Position numbers and translations under genes: made by a program
Notes under the pieces: model-generated
Told to the model about the DNA's origin: nothing
What the model saw: only the letters and a program-made list of their open reading frames with translations
Database searches by the model: none
Shown here: in pieces, positions 1 to 5,732 of the stretch
Position numbering within the stretch: position 1 is the stretch's first letter
Layout of the letters: the number at the start of each line of letters is the position of its first letter
Assembly (NCBI GenBank): GCA_910587155.1
Contig: CAJULA010000048.1
Location: 1 to 10,091 of the forward strand
DNA: 10,091 bases
Reading direction: 5' to 3'
Source: an uncultured Lachnospiraceae bacterium
Lineage (GTDB): Bacteria > Bacillota > Clostridia > Lachnospirales > Lachnospiraceae

Positions 1-491
1 TAAGCTTCACCTCTCCTCCTCTAAAAATTGCTTTTGCTTATATAAATAGCAATATAAACACCAAACTTCCCAGTAATGTAAAGCTTATAGTAGAAGGGAG
101 CGGCAGCAATGTGAAATATTATGCCCAGTTGGGTGCTGATACAGCATCAAAAAAATCGTTGGGTGGTAAAATCCGCAAAGCATCTCTTGGCAGAAATCTA
201 TGTGCACGTGGTGCCAGTGACGGTTACAGAGCCAACATGACTTTTAACGCCAGATCCATTCCCGGATATCAAAAGTTAACAGTGGATAATTTTTCGGCCT
301 ATGTAACGTGTGATGTCAATGCGGAAAGCTCAGCGTCTATCAGGGCTGCCGTAACCAATGTAACCTATGACTCAAATGCAGGCACATTAACTGTACAGTA
401 TAAAGCATCAGCTTTTTACGGACAGGGGAACTCCATAACAATTTCATACTGGCAAGTATATGTTTCATGTGATGTTTTTTATATTGGTTAA
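1..491 (+). CDS. Partial gene: C-terminal part of a probable tail-fibre protein, opposite strand to the tail operon
   Basis: The frame is open from base 3 to the TAA at 489-491, giving 162 visible residues with no stop, so the gene almost certainly starts left of the window. A GTG at 111 with AAGGGAG at 94-100 could be read as a start, but those bases encode VEGSGS inside the continuous frame. The visible protein has a segment reading YYAQLGADTASKK, then a beta-rich end with PGYQKLTVDNF and YDSNAGTLTV, terminating in CDVFYIG. From memory, this style (xxGYxxLTVxNF followed by YxxxxGTLTV) occurs at the C-termini of Firmicute phage fibres and appendage proteins. No enzyme motif is seen. It converges on the minus-strand fibre, and their stop codons overlap by three bases. 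GC is low: 30%, 40% and 45% in the first three 60-base lines. I infer an alternative receptor-binding end; a separate cargo or moron gene remains possible. Confidence 0.6.
   Translation, partial: SFTSPPLKIAFAYINSNINTKLPSNVKLIVEGSGSNVKYYAQLGADTASKKSLGGKIRKASLGRNLCARGASDGYRANMTFNARSIPGYQKLTVDNFSAYVTCDVNAESSASIRAAVTNVTYDSNAGTLTVQYKASAFYGQGNSITISYWQVYVSCDVFYIG
488..491. other. Shared TTAA: interlocked stop codons of two convergent genes
   Basis: TTAA is its own reverse complement. The plus-strand partial gene uses bases 489-491 as TAA, and the minus-strand fibre gene uses 490-488 as TAA. The two coding regions therefore meet with no intergenic space and no terminator hairpin between them. Confidence 0.9.
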
Positions 492-1729
492 TCCAACTGC
501 AATATCGACAGGCCTACGTTACCATATAATCCATCACCATTATCTGTGGTGCTATATGTCTTATAGAAGTATAATTGCCCCGAAGTCGCAACAACATAGA
601 GGATAAGCGTACTGACATACATACCATTGGAATTTCTGTCATTTCGCCTATTCACTTCGGATACCGCAGAAGCGCCTGTTAATGTATAGCCTCCATTGCT
701 CCACCCGCGCTCAGCAACTTTGGGTGCTGCAGAGTACACAATAAGATAATGCTTGCCGTTAGTGACATTAATGGTTGCGGATATTACCCTGTAAGCATGC
801 CCGTACCAGATCAATGCGGGCGCTTTCGTTGTGACAATATTTCTGATATTGCCTGCCATTACCGAATATGCAGCATCCGCCGCCGTAGACACGCCCTTGC
901 TGGTTATTGCTGACGCAATCAGGGCCTTTCCGTCAGCTACAGATTTTTTTAAGTTTGCAATATTGCTATTTATCTCAGCAACATCCTCTTTCACCTCTGA
1001 AATCTGGTTCTGCAGGGCTGTCCCCTGTCTCCCATCCAGAACCGTCCCTGCCTCTGTCGTTGTACAGTTATTGGAAACAGAACACCATGCTGCCGCTGCC
1101 AGATCACGAAACCATTTTTTGATTTTGCCGAGAATAACGGAAAATTTCTCTCCGCTTTCTATGTCTGCCCGTTGCGATGCTTCCGAAAATGCCGGTACCA
1201 TATCCCCAGGCGCAGCGTTCGGCACTTTTCCAAGGCCGATCTGTTCGGCCGTTACTCCGTGCGGGTTGTCCATCCTGTTCACATGGGCGTTCAGCTCCCT
1301 TTTCGTCACAAGGCTTCCGGCCCCGGCTTCCACTATGATGCTGGATGTTCCTGACGCTTTCATCAGGATAATGAATTCGTATTCCGCCTCTCCGTCCGCA
1401 TACGGGTGTATCATCTCCCCCGCATACTGCTGACCGACGATTACCAGCGTATCCGTCTCATCCCCCGCAAGCCTTGCATATATGCCAAGTTGTCTCATGA
1501 CATATCCCTCTTCCAGCTGACGATTGGTCAGGAAACACGTGATCCTGACATCCGAACCTTCATGAGATACCTCCATGTCAGCGTTCTGCTGTCTGTCCGC
1601 TATACCACCCAGTCCGGCCGGGAAGGAAGAATATCCCTTTCCGGTCTCGGCCCGCGTAAATATCAGTTCTTTTCCTGCGACCGCCTTCGTCATAAGCGCC
1701 GCCCCTTCATTGGTCAGAATATAATCCAT
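488..1729 (-). CDS. Tail fibre / tail-collar fibre protein (XkdV position)
   Basis: This 413-residue protein is probably the distal fibre that binds the host surface. Residues 1-140 resemble the DUF3751 tail-collar fibre N-terminus, which attaches to the baseplate. Next come NPHGVTAEQIGLGKVPN at 155-171, a common phage-fibre repeat, and SGEKFSVILGKIKKWFRDL at 192-210. TTEAGTVLDGRQGTALQNQI at 224-243 is followed by a likely coiled coil to about 264. IASAITSKGV plus AADAAYSVMAGNI occupy 271-295. Residues 300-413 form a beta-rich, Asn/Gly/Tyr-rich C-terminal domain, presumably the receptor-binding tip. The start has GGTGG six bases before the ATG and overlaps the previous gene by 23 bases. GC falls towards the 3' end, so the tip may be of different origin from the N-terminus. 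Function is by family resemblance; the receptor cannot be inferred. Confidence 0.85.
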   Translation of the reverse strand: MDYILTNEGAALMTKAVAGKELIFTRAETGKGYSSFPAGLGGIADRQQNADMEVSHEGSDVRITCFLTNRQLEEGYVMRQLGIYARLAGDETDTLVIVGQQYAGEMIHPYADGEAEYEFIILMKASGTSSIIVEAGAGSLVTKRELNAHVNRMDNPHGVTAEQIGLGKVPNAAPGDMVPAFSEASQRADIESGEKFSVILGKIKKWFRDLAAAAWCSVSNNCTTTEAGTVLDGRQGTALQNQISEVKEDVAEINSNIANLKKSVADGKALIASAITSKGVSTAADAAYSVMAGNIRNIVTTKAPALIWYGHAYRVISATINVTNGKHYLIVYSAAPKVAERGWSNGGYTLTGASAVSEVNRRNDRNSNGMYVSTLILYVVATSGQLYFYKTYSTTDNGDGLYGNVGLSILQLD

Positions 1730-2348
1730 CCGTATCCACCCGTCCTTCCATTCTTTTTCTCACACATCCAAGTGCACCGACATATAACCCACATCTGTAT
1801 TTATCCAGATCCAGCCCCTGTGTATCCACCTGTTTCAGGAATGTTGTCCTGCTGCATCCGATCACACCCACGAACATACCGCATCTGTATTTCCTGACCA
1901 GGGTATTGATGAATCTGTACGCCAGATGGGCAGGCCTGGCCGCATCTACCGCAGCATCCGCTATGCCCATGTTTTCCTCAAACCGCTGTGTCTCAACATA
2001 TATCACAATGCGGTATTCCTGCGGATATTCCATGATGTGCACACTGTCCGCATTAAGCACCTGCCTGACCAGGTTTTCCAGCATCAGCTTTGTTGCGGGT
2101 ATGTTGCTGTTGATCTTTGACAACACCTGTGCTTTCCTCTGCTCCGCTGTCAGGGAGGTATTAAGCGGTATCCCGTATTCCCGCTCCCACAGCAGGAGGC
2201 CTTCCGTATCTGATGTTTTCACATACAGTCTCCTGGACATCTTCTCCAGCATCAGCATGAGAAGGTCCATCTCCCCCTGTTCTGCTTCCAGCAGTTCTTT
2301 CATCTGCGTCATTTCCGCTTCCAGAAATGACAGGGAATCTTTCAGCAT
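1707..2348 (-). CDS. xkdU: Baseplate wedge protein, DUF2313 / XkdU-like
   Basis: This 213-residue protein sits between baseplate J and the fibre, the XkdU position in PBSX. The family (DUF2313, YmfQ/XkdU) is thought to complete the baseplate wedge and link it to the fibre. Residues 1-45 are acidic and helical. Residues 48-100 contain EGLLLWEREYGI, LTAEQRKAQVLSKI and a helix ending LVRQVL, typical of the family. Residues 103-118 form a beta stretch (HIMEYPQEYRIVIYV), and 138-149 reads RPAHLAYRFINT, also typical. The C-terminal 61 residues are less usual: two tandem 27-residue copies of a Cys-containing motif. The ATG has AGGTG seven bases upstream and lies two bases after the baseplate J stop. 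The symbol is by position and family resemblance, not strict orthology. Confidence 0.85.
   Translation of the reverse strand: MLKDSLSFLEAEMTQMKELLEAEQGEMDLLMLMLEKMSRRLYVKTSDTEGLLLWEREYGIPLNTSLTAEQRKAQVLSKINSNIPATKLMLENLVRQVLNADSVHIMEYPQEYRIVIYVETQRFEENMGIADAAVDAARPAHLAYRFINTLVRKYRCGMFVGVIGCSRTTFLKQVDTQGLDLDKYRCGLYVGALGCVRKRMEGRVDTDGLYSDQ
1722..1892 (-). repeat. Two tandem 27-residue coding repeats (KYRCGxxVGxxGCxR...VDTxGL)
   Basis: Copy 1 covers residues 153-179 (bases 1892-1812) and copy 2 residues 183-209 (bases 1802-1722), separated by three residues. By eye 15 of 27 positions are identical: KYRCG, V, G, GC, R, and VDT-GL. Each copy has two cysteines nine residues apart (156/165 and 186/195). 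The 3' end of copy 2 overlaps the first bases of the fibre gene in another frame. Confidence 0.85.
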
Positions 2349-2350
2349 AC

Positions 2351-3406
2351 TTATACACCTGCTTCTTTCAGCGTGATCGTTCCCATTGTCGGAAACTGTA
2401 TCTCTTCAAGGGTAATACTCCCGCTCTGGCCATTGAGTGAAAGCTCTGTTACATCCACCACCCCTTCCGTCCGTATCAGCAGATCGGCTATTTTCATATA
2501 AGAAAGGATTGCCGTCTTTTTATATATAAAGGGAAAGGATTCCATATATTCTCCAAGCCGCATCAAAAAACCTTCCCTGACGTCCGTAAGAGATACCCCT
2601 TCAGCCAGTACAACTGTTGCCTCCACATCTGCCTGCAGCGGACTGGCAGGCAGCACCTCCACATGCGCCCCGCAGGGCCGTACGGTCTCTATATACCCGT
2701 ATACCGTCTCCAGCAGTTCCGACTGTGCCGGTGTGGCGTCCGCCGCAATGATATAGATTCCCACTGTACCTGGCCCGGCGAACAGGTCTATCACCTTTGC
2801 ACGACCCACCCCGGGTACTGACAATGCCCACTGCCTGTAATCCTCCCGGCTTCCTCCTGTGACAGGGTTCCTCTTCTTTGCCAGTATTCTTGCCCGGTAA
2901 TCCTGATCTGCTTCCCCATCGTAGCCGCCCATGGCCGCCGTCGTATTGATAATGGATGCCAAGGTAACTCCGCTAGTCCTGATCGCACGGATAGCTCCTG
3001 CGGGGACATTGCCAGCCTGTCCGGGAGTCTGGCATACGGCCCGCACTACCGCCATGCCGGAAGCATCAATCGTGAAATCATCCAGCCAAAACAGCAGGTT
3101 ATCCGCCGCCGCCAGGATACCCGTATAACTGCCGGGTTCCCCAAAGACCGTTACCATGGCCTCCGCGCAGGTAGCAGGTTTTCTGACAACTCCGATATCT
3201 TCCCCTATACTGTCCAGGTCGCTTCCCTGCGCTGAATCAGCGAAAGCCCTAGGAAGCAGCGTGTCAATATCCTGGCTGTACATTCTTGCCAGTTCATCTG
3301 CCACGGTAAGCAGGTTATTCCCCGTGAACGTCCCTTCTATCGCTAATGCACCGTCCGGGAGCCGCTCCTTCATCCGGGAAAATATGCCCATAAAAGTCTC
3401 ACTCAT
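2351..3406 (-). CDS. xkdT: Baseplate J-like wedge protein (XkdT family, gp6-like)
   Basis: This 351-residue protein belongs to the Baseplate_J family, which forms the wedge ring (the T4 gp6 counterpart) joining the hub to the fibres and triggering sheath contraction. The N-terminus (DGALAIEGTFTGN, residues 18-30) leads into a helix. The family core is clear: AVCQTPGQAGNVPAGAI at 123-139, then SGVTLASIINTTAAMGGYDG at 145-164. RARILAKKRNPVTGGSREDY spans 171-190, and WALSVPGVGRAKV with GPGTVGIYII completes it to about 220. I chose the ATG at 3406 because GAGGT precedes it by five bases and it overlaps the upstream stop by eight bases. An upstream ATG at 3424 would add six residues (MRARYI) but has no comparable ribosome site. 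Length is normal for the family. Confidence 0.93.
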   Translation of the reverse strand: MSETFMGIFSRMKERLPDGALAIEGTFTGNNLLTVADELARMYSQDIDTLLPRAFADSAQGSDLDSIGEDIGVVRKPATCAEAMVTVFGEPGSYTGILAAADNLLFWLDDFTIDASGMAVVRAVCQTPGQAGNVPAGAIRAIRTSGVTLASIINTTAAMGGYDGEADQDYRARILAKKRNPVTGGSREDYRQWALSVPGVGRAKVIDLFAGPGTVGIYIIAADATPAQSELLETVYGYIETVRPCGAHVEVLPASPLQADVEATVVLAEGVSLTDVREGFLMRLGEYMESFPFIYKKTAILSYMKIADLLIRTEGVVDVTELSLNGQSGSITLEEIQFPTMGTITLKEAGV

Positions 3407-3839
3407 TATATACCTCGCTCTCATGCGTGAAGCGTCCGTACAATGTTGTTACCTCAAATGTCACTTTCATGGCCGACGCACCATGTTCGAACCGGAAACC
3501 GCCAAGTTCCTGAATATACGGATTCACCATGACAGCCTCCGTAATATACCGCCTTGTCTCACTCTCCGTTACTTCCCGTCCCCCGGCACACCCGGTCAGG
3601 CTTTCCAGTTCATTGCCATACTCGTGTGAATGTGCCGGGAAAATATACCGAGGGACTCTGAGTGCATGGTATATCCAGATCTTCAATGCCTCGTCTTTTT
3701 CCACAAGATATGGCCTCCCGGCCCGCAGCTTCAGGCAATTGCCTTCAAAATCATATGCATATTCCCGGAATACCGGCAGCTTCTTTTTGCCCGGCAGGGT
3801 TTTCTTTGCATGAGCAGTGAAAGGGAAAACGGACGGCAT
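3399..3839 (-). CDS. xkdS: Baseplate wedge protein, DUF2634 / XkdS (gp25-like)
   Basis: This 146-residue protein has the DUF2634 (XkdS) style; the family is related to T4 gp25, which nucleates the sheath on the baseplate. Visible elements are YAYDFEGNCLKLRAGRPYLV at 27-46, EALKIWIYHALRVPR at 50-64, and an extended HSHEYGNELESLTG at 71-84. The segment TESETRRYITEAVMVNPYIQ spans 91-110, and the protein ends in a beta strand MKVTFEVTTLYG. The YGNELESLxG and ITEAVMxNPYI pattern is what I associate with the family. The ATG lies one base after the upstream gene's TAA, behind AGGTGGGG. The 3' end overlaps baseplate J by eight bases. The family assignment is firm, and the structural role comes from the gp25 comparison. 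Confidence 0.88.
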   Translation of the reverse strand: MPSVFPFTAHAKKTLPGKKKLPVFREYAYDFEGNCLKLRAGRPYLVEKDEALKIWIYHALRVPRYIFPAHSHEYGNELESLTGCAGGREVTESETRRYITEAVMVNPYIQELGGFRFEHGASAMKVTFEVTTLYGRFTHESEVYNE

Positions 3840-3840
3840 A

Positions 3841-4179
3841 TTACCCCACCTTTCCTACAAGATAGAACTGTTTTCCGACCCGCTGTACAATAACGCTGTC
3901 CCCGGGTTTCAGTTTGAGTGTGTTTAACATACCTTTTAAACACGTTTTAAGTCCTTCTGAAATATGTTCCTCCTGCGCGATCATCTCATCCAGATCGTCT
4001 GCCGATTGCAGGCAGCCTCCCATGACAATACCGGAAGAGATCGTGACATTGTTATAAGAGATGCTGACCGGATCCACTGACAGTACCGTTGCAGTCTCCA
4101 TGTCAAAACCGTTATGCACTTTCCCCTGCCTCTGCATACATTTCAGGAAGCGGGAATACACATCATTATTCTTCTTCAT
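3841..4179 (-). CDS. xkdR: DUF2577 / XkdR-like baseplate hub-associated protein
   Basis: This 112-residue protein occupies the XkdR position between the XkdQ-like hub and the XkdS-like wedge protein. Residues 26-52 (MxTATVLSVDPVSISYN and following) are beta-rich. Residues 76-90 are helical, and the C-terminal LKPGDSVIVQRVGKQFYLVGKV (91-111) looks like the closing strands of a small barrel. The family is usually DUF2577, thought to sit at the central hub or spike, but its exact role is not well defined. I prefer the ATG at 4179: AAAGGGG lies six bases before it and it overlaps the hub gene by only 14 bases. A TTG at 4200 would extend the protein by seven residues with a longer overlap and no better ribosome site. 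Confidence 0.8.
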   Translation of the reverse strand: MKKNNDVYSRFLKCMQRQGKVHNGFDMETATVLSVDPVSISYNNVTISSGIVMGGCLQSADDLDEMIAQEEHISEGLKTCLKGMLNTLKLKPGDSVIVQRVGKQFYLVGKVG

Positions 4180-5101
4180 CCTTAACCCCTTTAAAATCAA
4201 GCCCCAGTGTCACTTTATGTTCGCCATTTGAAATTGTATGGTTATCTGATACGACAGAAAACAGACCAAGAATACTGCTTCCCGCCTTTATGACCATTAC
4301 CTTTCTGCCGGTTATACATTCAAAATCCCGTGCCGTAATGGTGATGCTGCCTGTATTTTCCACTCCCCGTATCAGCTTCAGTGCCTCTTCATCCGCGTCC
4401 TTCTTTCCGCCGCTTTTTTTATATATTTTTTGCACCATGCCATAAACCGTAATGTTTTCTTCATCCTGCAGCTTTCGTATGAATTTTCCCTTATTGCTCA
4501 GGATCAGCACCTGATCGACCAGGTTTTCGATGGAACTCTTATATGCTGCACTGATGACCTGGTCATCACCAGTAAGCACCGCTGCCGTCCGTGCGCCGTA
4601 TTCCTCCGCGCAGAGGATCAGTCCGTCCATATGGATATGGACATCCATCCCGGCCTCTTCGTAGGCCGATGTGATGATCTGATAGATGGATTTCTCCCCG
4701 GTGCTGACCACTTCCACTGTCTTTCCGTTGTCTGCAAGCATCCCTGTAGCAATACCAAATTCTGCGCAGACGGCCCCTGTAATCTCCGCCGGTGTCCCTT
4801 TGTAAGTATTATATACTTCGCTTTTTAAATAGAAAGCCATGTCCTGACAGGAAAGTTTTATCTTCACGTCAGACTCTTCCTTCTCTAGGCTCAGCACTAC
4901 CCCGTCGAATTTTAACGCTCCCAGGTCATCATACATCATGATCCGGGTCCCTAACGGGATGTCCGGCCCTTTTATATTATAATCCTGGTCCGTATGGATA
5001 TAATCAAATGCAAGTTTTCTTGCCATCTGGTCCCTGTCCCCGGACCATGTAACGTTCCCGACCAGATTGCTGATATCATATTCCCCTGCAATCATGATCA
5101 T
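4166..5101 (-). CDS. xkdQ: Tail hub protein, XkdQ/YqbQ-like (gp27/gpD-like)
   Basis: This 311-residue protein corresponds to XkdQ/YqbQ, the hub that closes the tail tube and carries the baseplate, structurally comparable to T4 gp27 and P2 gpD. Features typical of the family are an N-terminal segment with VGNVTWSGDRDQMARKLAFD (14-33), and then PDIPLGTRIMMYDDLGALKFDGVV (46-69). CQDMAFYLKSEVYNTYKGTPAEI (85-107) follows, and KSIYQIITSAYEEAG (137-151). The family GxITITARDFECITGRKVMV core is at 251-270. The C-terminus is acidic. The ATG overlaps the upstream LysM gene's TGA (ATGA type). No strong Shine-Dalgarno is visible, so coupled re-initiation is likely. A second ATG two codons in is an equally possible start. 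Confidence 0.88.
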   Translation of the reverse strand: MIMIAGEYDISNLVGNVTWSGDRDQMARKLAFDYIHTDQDYNIKGPDIPLGTRIMMYDDLGALKFDGVVLSLEKEESDVKIKLSCQDMAFYLKSEVYNTYKGTPAEITGAVCAEFGIATGMLADNGKTVEVVSTGEKSIYQIITSAYEEAGMDVHIHMDGLILCAEEYGARTAAVLTGDDQVISAAYKSSIENLVDQVLILSNKGKFIRKLQDEENITVYGMVQKIYKKSGGKKDADEEALKLIRGVENTGSITITARDFECITGRKVMVIKAGSSILGLFSVVSDNHTISNGEHKVTLGLDFKGVKDEEE

Positions 5102-5724
5102 GGTATCACCAGCTGCGTTCCGATCTGCAGCTTCCTTTCATCTTTCACGCCATTTTCCTCTGCGATTTCCTTCCATCTCGTCCCGTCGCCATAATATTTT
5201 TTTGCCAGCCCCCACAATGTCATCCCTTTTTTAACCGTTACCGCCTTTGGTATTTCCTGATCAGATGCCCGCTGGCCAAGCCCTGTATCGGTACTTTCTG
5301 ACAGGGATGCAACACCAGTTACGGTTGTCTCCCTGTACTCCACGAAACTCCAGCCGATGTAGACATCCCCCTGCCCTTCTTTGTACGTATGATCCAGCTT
5401 TTCGATCAGGAACTGCCTGTTGATGTCCGTACCGGATATGATGATCCTCACGGGCAGCCTGCCGTCTTTCGCCTTCCGCATCATGGTCAGAATACTTTCC
5501 GGATCCTGACCGGTGTAGAAGTGACTGCCCGCAGATGGCAGGAATGTATTGCTAATAGAGAGACGCAGCAGCTTACGATTGCCCGCAATCCCCACCTCCC
5601 CCGTATTAAGCAGTTCCACCGTTTTGACCGTGCCGCCCTCTGTTATCGTACATTCCTTTGGGTTGACCGGGAGCGCAAAATTGCTCCCGGCTGCCTGAAA
5701 GGAAAATATTCTTGTGTTTGCCAT
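5098..5724 (-). CDS. xkdP: LysM-domain tail/baseplate protein, XkdP-like
   Basis: This 208-residue protein combines an N-terminal tail domain (FALPVNPKECTI at 16-27, GRLPVRIIISGTDINRQFLI at 88-107, and VYIGWSFVEYRE at 121-132) with a C-terminal LysM domain at 161-208. The LysM is recognised by AVTVKKGMTLWGLAKKYYGD (161-180), then RWKEIAEENGV and IGTQLVIP. LysM domains bind peptidoglycan or chitin-like glycans. In tail operons this protein follows the tape measure and precedes the hub, and is generally taken as part of the hub or tail tip (compare T4 gp53 and P2 gpX, which also carry LysM). The ATG lies nine bases after the tape-measure TAG behind GGGGAAG. No catalytic domain is visible, so it is unlikely to be a cell-wall hydrolase. 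Confidence 0.88.
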   Translation of the reverse strand: MANTRIFSFQAAGSNFALPVNPKECTITEGGTVKTVELLNTGEVGIAGNRKLLRLSISNTFLPSAGSHFYTGQDPESILTMMRKAKDGRLPVRIIISGTDINRQFLIEKLDHTYKEGQGDVYIGWSFVEYRETTVTGVASLSESTDTGLGQRASDQEIPKAVTVKKGMTLWGLAKKYYGDGTRWKEIAEENGVKDERKLQIGTQLVIP

Positions 5725-5732
5725 GTCTTCCC

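Larger units (their letters stand above)
1..850. other. AT-rich region holding two convergent fibre 3' ends (putative variable cassette)
   Basis: Hand counts on 60-base lines give 30-45% GC at 1-180 and 40-42% at 541-660. By comparison, one line at 1201-1260 gives 60% and one at 6841-6900 gives 63%. GC stays mixed (42-53%) between about 840 and 1200. The AT-rich part covers the whole visible plus-strand gene and the C-terminal domain of the minus-strand fibre (residues about 300-413). This fits a receptor-binding region that is exchanged or inverted independently of the conserved tail genes. The right boundary is approximate and the left one lies outside the window. Confidence 0.45.

Noticed and set aside
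111..491. A complete 126-residue gene starting at GTG 111
   Set aside because: The same frame is open to the window edge. The apparent ribosome site is the coding sequence of VEGSGS, so a gene entering from the left is simpler.
146..1120. Possible inverted repeat between the plus-strand frame (near 150-160) and the fibre gene (near 1110-1120)
   Set aside because: The only match found by eye is ATCAAAAAA, a short poly-A-containing word with no extension on either side. This is not enough to be a recombination site.
831..1433. Plus-strand open frame (200 codons) antisense to the fibre gene
   Set aside because: It lies wholly within the fibre coding region, has no recognisable domain and no Shine-Dalgarno sequence.
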